From positions 124,001 to 188,000 of the forward strand of contig NZ_MVHJ01000011.1 in NCBI RefSeq assembly GCF_002086115.1: 64,000 nucleotides of DNA. The letters are read 5' to 3'. The stretch is from Mycolicibacterium bacteremicum (GTDB lineage: Bacteria > Actinomycetota > Actinomycetes > Mycobacteriales > Mycobacteriaceae). This document shows positions 8,769 through 16,917 of this stretch, piece by piece. Each line of letters opens with the position of its first letter. Within the stretch, counting starts at the first letter, position 1. Made by a program: the position numbers and the translations under genes. The notes beneath the pieces were generated by a model. That model was not told where the DNA came from. It worked only from the letters and a program-made list of their open reading frames with translations, and did no database searches.

Positions 8769-9631
8769 TCCGCGAACGTGATCCGCTCCGTCGAGCACCC
8801 GGTGACCGGACGGCCAGCAGGGAACATGCCCGGCGCAGCACCGCGGATCACGTCGCGCCGATGATAGGCGCGGGTGGCGTCGGCCGAGCATTCCAGCGCC
8901 GCGCTGAGCACCCGGAAGGTGACCGGGTCGGCACCGTCGATCGGCCGGCCCATCCAGTAGGCAGCACGCCCGTCGGCGGCGTAGGCGCCCTCCAGATGCC
9001 GCAGCGACGCCGCGTCGGCTCCGGCGACGGCGCCGTCGAAGTAGAAGGCCCGCACACCATCGACGGCGTAGGCCCCGCCGATGACCCGGAAGGCGCGCGG
9101 ATCGGCGCCGAGCACCCGGTTGCCGTTGACGTGCACACTGTCGCTGTCCCGGGTGAACAGGTAGTGATTCGCGTTCGAGATGACCGCGAAATGCTCGGGA
9201 TCATCGGAGAGCACACTGCCGTCCGGCCAATACACCGCGACACCATCGCGGGACAGGTCACCGTCGAGCAGCTCGAAGTGCTCGGGATCGGTGCTGATCA
9301 CCTGATCGCGAAGGAAGACCCGGTGTGCATCCGCGGCGTAGCCGGCCCGGTCCAGCAGGCGAAAGGTTGCCGGGTCGGCATCGGCCAACGGCCGCCCGTC
9401 GAGGTATACGGCGTGGCGGTCGCGGGCGAAGCTGCGGTCCAGCACCTCGAAGGTTCCGGCATCGGCGCCGTCGACGGCAAACGCCTTGCCGGGAAACGCA
9501 TTCAGGTAGTAGACGGCACCGTCACGCACGTGGTAGCCGGCGGCGTCGAACAGGGAGTTCGGCTCCCCGGTTCCGCAACCGGACAGCACCACCGACATCA
9601 GCAGCGCGGCGAAGGCCACGATTGTGCGCAT
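8765..9631 (-). CDS. DKNYY-repeat lipoprotein
   Basis: 288 aa. The signal peptide ends in the lipobox VVLSGC (Cys19). The mature protein is a series of about eight ~28-residue repeats of the type (Y/F)ARD-x-HAVYLDG-x-x-L-x-x-ADPATFRLLD, characteristic of the DKNYY family of surface-anchored bacterial proteins. Function is unknown; the repeats suggest a solenoid or propeller exposed on the cell envelope. Convergent with the small secreted protein, with stop codons sharing CTAG. Confidence 0.75.
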   Translation of the reverse strand: MRTIVAFAALLMSVVLSGCGTGEPNSLFDAAGYHVRDGAVYYLNAFPGKAFAVDGADAGTFEVLDRSFARDRHAVYLDGRPLADADPATFRLLDRAGYAADAHRVFLRDQVISTDPEHFELLDGDLSRDGVAVYWPDGSVLSDDPEHFAVISNANHYLFTRDSDSVHVNGNRVLGADPRAFRVIGGAYAVDGVRAFYFDGAVAGADAASLRHLEGAYAADGRAAYWMGRPIDGADPVTFRVLSAALECSADATRAYHRRDVIRGAAPGMFPAGRPVTGCSTERITFAD

Positions 9632-9677
9632 GGCTCATCATGCCGGTAGTTGCCGTCGCGCACCTAGACTTCAACTC

Positions 9678-10826
9678 GTGCGAGAAGTGCTCGACGATCT
9701 GATGGCCACGTGGCGCTCGGGCGGTACCGCCGGGCTGGCCACCGTCGTGCGCACCATCCGCTCCGCGCCACGACCGGCCGGGGCCGCGCTGGCGGTGGCA
9801 CCCGACGGCAGCGTCGCCGGCTCGGTGTCCGGCGGCTGCGTGGAGGGTGCGGTGTACGAACTGGCCACCGAGGTGGTCGCCGGCGGGGTGCCCGAGTTGC
9901 AGCGCTACGGGATCACCGATGACGACGCGTTCGCCGTCGGTCTGACCTGCGGGGGCATCCTCGACGTATTCGTCGAACCGGTGTCGCAGCAGACCTTTCC
10001 GCAATTGTCCGCCGTGGCCGAGGCGATCGAGAATCACCGGCCGATCGCGGTGGCCACCGTGATCGCCCACCCCGACCGCACCCGGGTCGGGCGCCGGATC
10101 GTCATCGAACCCGACGGGTCCGACGGCTCGCTGGGATCGGCCCGCGCCGATGCCGCGGTGGCCGATGATGCGCGCGGCCTCCTGCTGGCCGGACAGACCG
10201 CGGTGCTGTCCTACGGTCCGGACGGCGAACGCGTCGACGAGACCGACGACCGCGGCATGGAGGTGTTCGTCGCCAGCTACGCGCCCAGGCCGCGGATGCT
10301 GATCGTCGGGGCCATCGACTTCGCCGCCGCGCTGGCCCGCCAGGCCGACTTCCTGGGCTATCGCGTGACGGTGTGTGACGCGCGTCCGGTGTTCGCCACG
10401 GCGGCCCGGTTCCCGGCGGCCGACGAGGTGGTGGTCGACTGGCCCGACCGCTATCTGCGGGCCCAGTCCGAGGCCGACGCCATCGACGGGCGGACCGCCA
10501 TCTGCGTGCTGACCCACGATCCCAAGTTCGACGTGCCGGCCCTGGAGGTGGCGCTGCGGTTACCCCGGGTCGGCTACGTCGGCGCGATGGGTTCGCGGCG
10601 CACCCATGTCGACAGGATGGCCAGGCTGGCCGAGGCGGGTCTGGGCGAGATGGAGCTGGGCCGGCTGTCCAGCCCGATCGGGCTCGACCTGGGCGCACGC
10701 ACGCCGGAGGAGACCGCGGTCTCGATCGTCGCCGAGATCATCGCCCGCCGGTGGGGCGGCGGCGGACGTCCGCTGGCGGCCGTGGACGGTCGCATCCACC
10801 ACGAACAGGCCGCCGAGCAGCGGTAA
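9678..10826 (+). CDS. XdhC/CoxI-family molybdenum hydroxylase maturation factor
   Basis: 382 aa from the GTG at 9678. The N-terminal XdhC signature is SVSGGCVEGAV with RSAPRPAGA upstream. A C-terminal Rossmann-like half begins near residue 205 (PRMLIVGAIDFAAAL) and carries YVGAMGSRRTHVDR. XdhC proteins bind molybdenum cofactor and help sulfurate and insert it into xanthine-dehydrogenase/CODH-type enzymes. The position directly upstream of a CoxL-type subunit, 111 bases away, supports that role for the operon that follows. Confidence 0.85.
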   Translation: MREVLDDLMATWRSGGTAGLATVVRTIRSAPRPAGAALAVAPDGSVAGSVSGGCVEGAVYELATEVVAGGVPELQRYGITDDDAFAVGLTCGGILDVFVEPVSQQTFPQLSAVAEAIENHRPIAVATVIAHPDRTRVGRRIVIEPDGSDGSLGSARADAAVADDARGLLLAGQTAVLSYGPDGERVDETDDRGMEVFVASYAPRPRMLIVGAIDFAAALARQADFLGYRVTVCDARPVFATAARFPAADEVVVDWPDRYLRAQSEADAIDGRTAICVLTHDPKFDVPALEVALRLPRVGYVGAMGSRRTHVDRMARLAEAGLGEMELGRLSSPIGLDLGARTPEETAVSIVAEIIARRWGGGGRPLAAVDGRIHHEQAAEQR

Positions 10827-10937
10827 CGCGACTCTTCCTTTCTGGAACGCGAACTCTCTGTGTACGATAACCACACTCACAGTCGCGTGTGATCCAGCCC
10901 ACTTCCGCGCGAAAGTGACGGATGACAGGAGCCTCCA

Positions 10938-13262
10938 GTGACGGGAACCGTCGACACCCGATACGCCGGCGCTCGCGTCCCCCGTGTCGAGGACACCCGG
11001 TTGCTGACCGGCCGGGGCACGTACGTCGACGACATCCAACGCCCCGGCATGCTGCACGCCTGCTTCGTGCGCAGTCCGTTCGCCCGGGCCACCGTCAACG
11101 GCATCGACACCGCCGCCGCGCTGGCGCTGCCGGGGGTACAGGCGGTGTTCACCGCGGCCGATATCAACCCCGAGGTGCGCGAGGCGTGGCATGCCGTGGC
11201 CGGAAAGGATGTCGCCGACACCCCCCGGCCGCCGCTGGCGCACGGGGAGGTGAAATTCGTCGGCGACCCGGTCGCCCTGGTCATCGCCGAGAGTCGCCGC
11301 GTCGCCGAGGACGCCGTCGACCTCGTCGATGTGGACTACACCCCGCTGCCCGCCGTCGCCGACTTCCGCAAGGCCGTCGGTTCCGAGGTGATGGTGCACG
11401 ACGCCTATCCGGACAACGTGGCCGGTGGGATGGCGGGCATGCCGCCGGACGAAGAGCTCTTCGCCAACGCAGCGCATGTCGTGCAGGAGCGGATCTACCA
11501 ACAGATGTACGTCCCCGTCCCGATGGAGACCCGGGGCATCGTCGTCGAATGGACAGCCGCCACCGCAGAGCTCACGGTGTGGGGATCCACCCAGACGCCC
11601 CACGAACTGCGGGCCTTCGCCGCCCGGCTGCTCGGCATCCCGGCCCAGGGTGTGCGCGTCATCGTGCGCGACACCGGCGGCGGGTTCGGCCAGAAGGTCG
11701 TACCCATGCGCGAGGACATGTGCATCCTGCTGGCCGCCCGCAAGGTGCCCGGACCGCTCAAGTGGATCGAGGACCGCCGCGAGAACCTGATGTCGGCCGG
11801 TCAGTCCCGCCACGTCGACGGCACCGTCCGGATGGCCTTCGACGCCGACGGCAAGATCCTGGCCGCCGACATCGACTTCGTCCAGGACATCGGGGCGTAC
11901 CCGACGCCTTACCCGGTGCTCACCACCGCGGCGATCGGGATGTTCTTCCCCGGCCCCTACCGCGTTCCGAAGGCCAGCTTCAACTACAAGACGGTGTTCT
12001 CCAACACCCCCGGCCTGCACGCCTACCGCGGGCCCTGGCAGTACGAAACCCTCACCAGGGAAATGCTTCTCGACATCGCCGCCCGCAAGATCGGGATGGA
12101 CCCGGTGGAGCTGCGCCGGATCAACATCCTGCGCGGGGACGAGATGCCGTTCTTCAACCCCAACGGCATGCCGTATGACAACTGCGCACCCGCGGACACC
12201 TTCGAGCAGGCGGTGAAGATCCTCGACCACGAGGGCTTCCGCAAGGCGCAGGCCGAGGCGCTGGCGCAGGGCCGCTACATCGGGATGGGCTTCTCGGCCT
12301 ACATCGAACCGACGGGCGCGGCGACCGGACACCTGGCCACCGAGGGCGCCACCATCCGGATGGAGTCGACCGGCAAGATCAACGTCTACGTCAACGGCGG
12401 CTCGGCGGGCAACAGCATCGAGACCACCGTCGTGCAGCTCACCGCGGATGCGTTGGGCGCCGACATCGCCGACGTGTCCACCATTCAGGGCGACACGGCA
12501 GTCACCCCGTACGGCGCCGGTACCCAGGGCAGCCGCAGTGGTCCCATGACCGCCGGTGCCGTGCACGAGGCGGGCGCCATCCTGCGCGGACAGATCGTCG
12601 CGATCGCCGCGCAGATGCTCGGCGCCGACGCCGAGGGCATCGCCCTCGGCGACTCCAGGGCCACGGTGCGCTCCGATCCGGACAAATCGGTCAGCTTCGC
12701 CGACATCGCCTACCGCTCCTACTACGACCCGGCCCAACTCGGCGGCGTCTCCCCCACCCTGGAGGCCACCGCCCGGTTCAGCTCGCAGGCAATGATCCAC
12801 TGGGCCAACGCCACCCACGTCTGCACCTGCGAGGTCGACACCGTCACCGGACAGGTCTCGCTTACCCGCTACATCGTCAGCGAGGATGTCGGCCCGATGA
12901 TCAATCCGAACGTGGTCGAGGGGCAGGTCGCCGGCGGCACCGTCCAGGGCATCGGTGGTGCGCTGCTGGAGCATCTGGCCTACGACGAGGCCGGCAACCC
13001 CGTCGCGTCCACCTTCGTCGACTACCTGCTGCCGACGGCCACCGAGGTCCCGCCGATCGAGTTCGGCCACGTGGAGATCCCCGGACCGGGTGTCGGCGGC
13101 TACAAGGGCGCCGGCGAGGGCGGGGCCATCGGGTCACCGCCCGCGGTCATCAACGCCATCAACGACGCACTGGCCCCACTCGGTGTCACCGTCACCTCGA
13201 TGCCGGCCACCCCGGCGACCATCGTCGACCTCATCGACGCCGCGCAACGGAAGGACCGCTGA
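10938..13262 (+). CDS. Molybdopterin-binding large subunit of a CODH/xanthine-dehydrogenase-type hydroxylase (CoxL-like, substrate unknown)
   Basis: 774 aa, GTG start at 10938 after a GGAGCC ribosome site. The N-terminal aldehyde-oxidase hammerhead domain (~residues 20-130) contains GRGTYVDD. The Moco-binding part has RDTGGGFGQK near residue 250 and the conserved base Glu727 in GAGEGGAIG. The active-site loop reads AYRGPWQ (residues 362-368): it lacks the form I Cys-Ser-Phe-Arg sequence of true CO dehydrogenase and differs from the form II AYRGAGR. The reaction is hydroxylation of an unknown substrate at Mo, with electrons passing to the CoxS and CoxM homologues encoded next. Calling it CO dehydrogenase is not supported. 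Confidence 0.85.
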   Translation: MTGTVDTRYAGARVPRVEDTRLLTGRGTYVDDIQRPGMLHACFVRSPFARATVNGIDTAAALALPGVQAVFTAADINPEVREAWHAVAGKDVADTPRPPLAHGEVKFVGDPVALVIAESRRVAEDAVDLVDVDYTPLPAVADFRKAVGSEVMVHDAYPDNVAGGMAGMPPDEELFANAAHVVQERIYQQMYVPVPMETRGIVVEWTAATAELTVWGSTQTPHELRAFAARLLGIPAQGVRVIVRDTGGGFGQKVVPMREDMCILLAARKVPGPLKWIEDRRENLMSAGQSRHVDGTVRMAFDADGKILAADIDFVQDIGAYPTPYPVLTTAAIGMFFPGPYRVPKASFNYKTVFSNTPGLHAYRGPWQYETLTREMLLDIAARKIGMDPVELRRINILRGDEMPFFNPNGMPYDNCAPADTFEQAVKILDHEGFRKAQAEALAQGRYIGMGFSAYIEPTGAATGHLATEGATIRMESTGKINVYVNGGSAGNSIETTVVQLTADALGADIADVSTIQGDTAVTPYGAGTQGSRSGPMTAGAVHEAGAILRGQIVAIAAQMLGADAEGIALGDSRATVRSDPDKSVSFADIAYRSYYDPAQLGGVSPTLEATARFSSQAMIHWANATHVCTCEVDTVTGQVSLTRYIVSEDVGPMINPNVVEGQVAGGTVQGIGGALLEHLAYDEAGNPVASTFVDYLLPTATEVPPIEFGHVEIPGPGVGGYKGAGEGGAIGSPPAVINAINDALAPLGVTVTSMPATPATIVDLIDAAQRKDR

Positions 13263-13265
13263 AAC

Positions 13266-13955
13266 ATGGAACTCAACAACGAATTCCGGGTGGCGGTGCC
13301 GGCCGCGACGGTCTGGGAGGTCTTCACCGACGTCGAACGGGTCGCCCCGTGCCTGCCCGGCGCCACCCTGCTGTCCGTCGACGGTGACGACTTCACCGGT
13401 GCGGTGAAGGTCAAGGTCGGCCCGATCACGGTGTCCTACCAGGGCGTCGCGCGCTACCAGGAGAAGGATCCCGCCGCCCAGCGACTCGTGCTCAGGGCCG
13501 AGGGCAAGGAGACCCGCGGCAACGGCACCGCCGCGGCCACCGTCACCGCACAACTCAAGGACGAGGGGGACGCCACCACCGTGGTGATCTCCACCGACCT
13601 CGCCATCTCCGGCAAGGCCGCCCAGTTCGGCCGCGGGGTGCTCGCCGATGTGTCGGGCAACCTGATCGCCCAGTTCGCCCGCAACCTGGAAGCCGAACTG
13701 CGCGGGGCCACCTCGCCGGTCACCGCGGCACCCACCGCCGAGACGGCCGCGGCGGCGGCCCAGCCGGCGGCCGACTCGGTCGACCTACTCAAGGTTGTCG
13801 CAGTGCCGGTCGCCAAGCGCTATGGTCCGGTGCTGGCCGCCGCGGCGGCGGCCGGCGCCCTGGGATTCGTGGCCGGCCGCAGGCGCACCGCGGTACGCCC
13901 GGTGGCCACCGGCACCGACGAACTGATCGCCGCGCTGTCGAAGCTGCTCTCGTGA
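13266..13955 (+). CDS. CoxG-like SRPBCC protein with C-terminal membrane anchor
   Basis: 229 aa. Residues 1-145 are a START/SRPBCC domain of the CoxG type: MELNNEFRVAVPAATVWEVFTDVERVAPCLPG would be its start and KVKVGPITVSYQG its core. An Ala/Thr-rich linker and one hydrophobic segment (PVLAAAAAAGALGFVAG) near residue 195 follow, then basic residues. CoxG is thought to tether CO dehydrogenase to the membrane and aid electron transfer to quinone. Placed between the large and FAD subunits, it probably recruits this hydroxylase to the membrane. Confidence 0.82.
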   Translation: MELNNEFRVAVPAATVWEVFTDVERVAPCLPGATLLSVDGDDFTGAVKVKVGPITVSYQGVARYQEKDPAAQRLVLRAEGKETRGNGTAAATVTAQLKDEGDATTVVISTDLAISGKAAQFGRGVLADVSGNLIAQFARNLEAELRGATSPVTAAPTAETAAAAAQPAADSVDLLKVVAVPVAKRYGPVLAAAAAAGALGFVAGRRRTAVRPVATGTDELIAALSKLLS

Positions 13956-14827
13956 AGGCCGCCCCGTTCACCTACCACCGCCCCGGGTCGGTCGCCGAAG
14001 CGGTACAGACACTCGCCGAATACGGCGAGGAGGCAAAGGTTCTCGCCGGCGGCCAGAGCCTGATCCCGTTGCTGGCCATGCGGCTCACCCATTTCGAGAA
14101 CCTGGTGGACATCTCGCGGGTGCCCGAGCTGTGCGGAATCGACCTGTGCGACGACGAACTCGTCGTCGGCGCGGGCACCTCGCACACGCTGGTGGGCATG
14201 GACGACGAGGTCGCCGATTCGGTGCCGCTGCTGTCGCTGGCCACGCCACACATCGGTCATTTCCAGATCCGCAATCGCGGTACCCTCGGCGGCGCGATCG
14301 CCCACGCCGATCCGGCGGCCGAATTCGCCGCGGTGGCACTGACACTGGACGCCACCATCGAGGCCGCCTCGACCCGCGGCAACCGGCACATCCCGGCCGC
14401 GGACTTCTTCACCGGCCTGTGGGAGAACGCGCTGGCCGGCGACGAACTGCTGCGCGCAGTGCGCTTCCCCGTCTGGTCGGGACGCACCGGTTTCGCGGTA
14501 CACGAATTCGCGCGCCGGCACGGCGATTTCGCCATCGCGGGCGCCACGGTGGCCGTCGAACTGGACGCCGAGGACCGGGTGCGCCGCTGCGCGGTGGGCC
14601 TGCTGGGACTGGGGTCGACCCCGCTGCGCGGAACCCCGGCCGAACAGGCCGTCACGGGTCGGCCCGTCACCGACGTCACCGCCGACGAGTTCGGCAGGCT
14701 GGCCCTGTCCGAGTTGTCCGACGTCCCCGCCGACCTGCAGGGCTCGGCGGCCTATCGCACCAGGGTGGGCGCGGCGATGGTCGCCCGCGCCTGGACCGAC
14801 GCCACCAGGGAGGCCCTCGATGCATGA
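13952..14827 (+). CDS. FAD-binding medium subunit of molybdenum hydroxylase (CoxM-like)
   Basis: 291 aa, GTG start overlapping the coxG-like stop by four bases. It contains the FAD pyrophosphate-binding motif AGGQSLIP near residue 33 and the second FAD loop IRNRGTLGGAIAHADPAAE near residue 107, followed by the C-terminal CO_deh_flav_C domain. It should take electrons from the 2Fe-2S subunit and pass them to quinone or another acceptor. The overlap with the 2Fe-2S subunit gene (14820) shows coordinated translation. Confidence 0.88.
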   Translation: MKAAPFTYHRPGSVAEAVQTLAEYGEEAKVLAGGQSLIPLLAMRLTHFENLVDISRVPELCGIDLCDDELVVGAGTSHTLVGMDDEVADSVPLLSLATPHIGHFQIRNRGTLGGAIAHADPAAEFAAVALTLDATIEAASTRGNRHIPAADFFTGLWENALAGDELLRAVRFPVWSGRTGFAVHEFARRHGDFAIAGATVAVELDAEDRVRRCAVGLLGLGSTPLRGTPAEQAVTGRPVTDVTADEFGRLALSELSDVPADLQGSAAYRTRVGAAMVARAWTDATREALDA

Positions 14828-15308
14828 ACTGCCGGTCGGGATCACCGTCAACGGTCGCCCCTACCAGGACACCGTCGAACCCCGCGTCACCCTGGCCGAC
14901 CACCTGCGCGAGAACTGCGGCCTGACCGGAACGCACCTGGGCTGCGAGCACGGCGCATGCGGCGCCTGCACCGTGCTGCTGGAGGGTCAGGCGGTGCGCT
15001 CCTGTCTGGTGCTGGCCGTGCAGGCCGACGGCCAGGAGGTCACCACCGTCGAGGGCATCGCCGCCGAGGACGGCACCCTGTCCGCGGTGCAGGCGGCCAT
15101 GCGGGAATGCCACGGGCTGCAATGCGGCTTCTGCACGCCCGGATTCGTCACCTCCATCACCGCGCTGCTGCGCGACAATCCCGACCCCACCGACCACGAG
15201 ATCCGCGAAGGCCTGTCCGGGAACTTCTGCCGGTGCACCGGCTATCAGGGCATCGTCAACGCGGTGAAGCGCGCCGCGCAGTCGCTGGCCGAGGGCGCCG
15301 TTCGGTAA
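14820..15308 (+). CDS. 2Fe-2S small subunit of molybdenum hydroxylase (CoxS-like)
   Basis: 162 aa. The plant-type 2Fe-2S cluster motif is GCEHGACGACTVLL (~residues 41-54) with a fourth Cys in RSCL. The C-terminal helical 2Fe-2S domain has CGFCTPGF and CRCTGY. All eight cluster cysteines of the family are present. It relays electrons from Mo to FAD and is the last gene of the XdhC-CoxLGMS-like operon. Confidence 0.9.
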   Translation: MHELPVGITVNGRPYQDTVEPRVTLADHLRENCGLTGTHLGCEHGACGACTVLLEGQAVRSCLVLAVQADGQEVTTVEGIAAEDGTLSAVQAAMRECHGLQCGFCTPGFVTSITALLRDNPDPTDHEIREGLSGNFCRCTGYQGIVNAVKRAAQSLAEGAVR

Positions 15309-15386
15309 CGTCGACTCCGACCCCGTCGATAGTCATGACAGCGTTTGCTGACGTTCTCCGGCGTCGGTGACGGGACAGGAGAAGAC

Positions 15387-15707
15387 ATGACCTTCACGCG
15401 CATGCTGACCGCGGCGATCATCGCCGCCGGCGCCGCGACCGCGCTGGCCGCCCCGGCCGCCGCCGAGGAGCTCACCCAGGAACAGTTCCTGGCCGCGATC
15501 GCCGAGCACGGCGTGCAGGTCGGCACCGACGAGGAGGCGATCAAGCTCGCCGAGCGGATGTGCAAGATCCTCGGCAACGGCAGCGACGAGAAGATCGAGA
15601 AGGCCGTCTACTACATCAAGGACCACTCGAAACTGAGCAACGAGGGCATCACGACGTTCGCGGGCATCGCCGCGCGGGTGTACTGCCCGGACGCACTGCC
15701 CAGCTGA
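15387..15707 (+). CDS. Secreted DUF732-family protein
   Basis: 106 aa from the ATG at 15387, which follows AGGAG at 15377-15381. A signal peptide (LTAAIIAAGAATALAAPAAA) is followed by a small helical domain with two Cys (AERMCKIL and ARVYCPD) that can form the disulfide typical of mycobacterial DUF732 proteins. Function unknown. A 26-bp segment covering its stop codon is repeated just downstream (15738-15763). Confidence 0.75.
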   Translation: MTFTRMLTAAIIAAGAATALAAPAAAEELTQEQFLAAIAEHGVQVGTDEEAIKLAERMCKILGNGSDEKIEKAVYYIKDHSKLSNEGITTFAGIAARVYCPDALPS

Positions 15708-15763
15708 TCCCCCGGTCGCTGCGCTCCAGCCCACCGAAGCTGATCCCCCGGGCGCTGCCCTCC
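15702..15763. repeat. Imperfect tandem repeat over the DUF732 stop codon
   Basis: Segment 15702-15727 recurs at 15738-15763 with 24 of 26 bases identical and a 36-bp period. Both copies begin AGCTGATCCCCCGG. The first contains the TGA stop of the DUF732 gene; the second lies in the gap before the convergent SDR gene. It looks like a local duplication, or two copies of a short dispersed mycobacterial repeat. Confidence 0.7.
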
Positions 15764-15775
15764 GAACCGCCGGAA

Positions 15776-16615
15776 CTAGTTCGTCACCACGCCACGCAAA
15801 CCGTCCGCCCCGAACAGCGGCTCCAACATGCCGGACAGATCCGGTCCGCGCCGCAGGCCATGGCCGCCGTCGACGTTGATCACCTGGCCGGTGATGAAGC
15901 TCGCGGCATCGCTGAGCAGGAACACCGCCAGATTGGCGACATCCTCGACCTCCCCGACCCGGGGCAGCGGCGTGCAGGACGCGTAGTCCTCGCTCAGCGC
16001 GGGGGTGTCGATGATCGGGGCGACCATGTCGGTACGGGTCAGCCCGGGCCGGATCCCGTTGACCCGCACCGAGGACGGCCCCAGCTCGTCGGCGGCCACC
16101 ATCATCAGGTGGTCCAGGGCCGCCTTGCTGGGCCCGTAGGCGCCGAACCAGCGGTGGGTGTTGCTCGAGGCGATCGACGAGATCCCGACGAAGGATCCGC
16201 CGCCGCCGCGGACCATCTCCCGGGCCGCGTGCTTGAGCACGTACATCGTGCCGTTGATGTTCAGGTCGACGGTGTTGCGCCAGGCCGCCGAGTCGATCTG
16301 GGTGAGCGGTCCGATGGTCTCCGAACCACCGGCGCTGTGCACGACGCCGTCCAGCCGGCCGTGCCAGGCGGTGGCCGCCTCGACCAGCCGGGCCACCTCG
16401 TCCTCGTCGGTGATGTCGGCCGGTTCGTAGTTGACCTGACCGCCCTCGATCTCGCCGAGTTCGGCGGCCGCGGCCGCCAGTTTGTCGGCGTTGCGCCCGG
16501 CCAGCACCACATCGCCACCGGAGGCCACGATGGCCGCCGCCGCACCCTTTCCGATACCGCTGCCACCTCCGGTCACCAGGTAGGTGCGCTCCGCCAGCGA
16601 CAGCAGCATGGACAT
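15776..16615 (-). CDS. Short-chain dehydrogenase/reductase (Rv3485c-like), preceded by a KstR box
   Basis: 279 aa. Classical SDR features: TGGGSGIGKG (NAD(P) binding, residues ~15-24), HSAGG, a catalytic Ser in GISSIASS and YGPSK (Tyr/Lys). The C-terminus has NVDGGHGLRR. The position downstream of otsA and mce4 in reverse order matches Rv3485c of M. tuberculosis as I recall it. A perfect KstR-type box 27 bases upstream suggests induction by cholesterol metabolites, so the substrate may be a hydroxysteroid or hydroxyacyl-CoA; this is inferred from context only. Confidence 0.82.
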   Translation of the reverse strand: MSMLLSLAERTYLVTGGGSGIGKGAAAAIVASGGDVVLAGRNADKLAAAAAELGEIEGGQVNYEPADITDEDEVARLVEAATAWHGRLDGVVHSAGGSETIGPLTQIDSAAWRNTVDLNINGTMYVLKHAAREMVRGGGGSFVGISSIASSNTHRWFGAYGPSKAALDHLMMVAADELGPSSVRVNGIRPGLTRTDMVAPIIDTPALSEDYASCTPLPRVGEVEDVANLAVFLLSDAASFITGQVINVDGGHGLRRGPDLSGMLEPLFGADGLRGVVTN

Positions 16616-16641
16616 ACCTCCACAAAAGAAGCCCGACTAAC

Positions 16642-16655
16642 TAGAACAGGTTTCA
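16642..16655. promoter_or_regulatory. KstR-type operator upstream of the Rv3485c-like SDR gene
   Basis: TAGAACAGGTTTCA fits TNNAACNNGTTNNA exactly, the site of the TetR-family cholesterol repressor KstR. It lies 27 bases upstream of the SDR start and 98 bases before the small gene preceding otsA. Confidence 0.75.
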
Positions 16656-16752
16656 GTTATACGGCACCGCTGACCTCGGCGCGGGCGTTTCGGCCCGGCA
16701 CGGAGCACTCCCTGGCAGTTCGGCGGCCGGGCCGGTCGCCTAGCATGGGAGG

Positions 16753-16917
16753 ATGCCTGCCAAAACAGAAGCCGCCGACATCGGCGAGGTCGAACCCGTC
16801 GCCGACGACACCGCCAGCCAGGCGCGCCGCGTCGTCGCCGCCTACGCCGTCGACGCCGACGAGTGCCGCACCTTCCTGGCCATGCTGGGCATCGGACCCG
16901 CAAAGCCCGAGGCCTAG
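16753..16917 (+). CDS. Small conserved protein upstream of otsA (Rv3489-like)
   Basis: 54 aa, ATG at 16753 with GGGAGG abutting it. The acidic N-terminal half (EAADIGEVEPVADD) leads into a helical half ending DECRTFLAMLGIGP. A similarly short protein, Rv3489, precedes otsA in M. tuberculosis (from memory), which supports a real gene. The TAG stop is immediately followed by the otsA GTG, so translation is probably coupled. The function is unknown; a regulatory or assembly partner of OtsA is possible. Confidence 0.65.
   Translation: MPAKTEAADIGEVEPVADDTASQARRVVAAYAVDADECRTFLAMLGIGPAKPEA

Noticed and set aside
10560..13070. A very long open frame on the minus strand opposite the CoxL-type gene
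   Set aside because: Long antisense frames are expected in GC-rich codon-biased genes; no protein motif and the plus-strand product is clear.
10938..13262. Carbon monoxide dehydrogenase naming for the large subunit
   Set aside because: The diagnostic active-site loop is missing, so only a CODH/xanthine-dehydrogenase-type call is justified.
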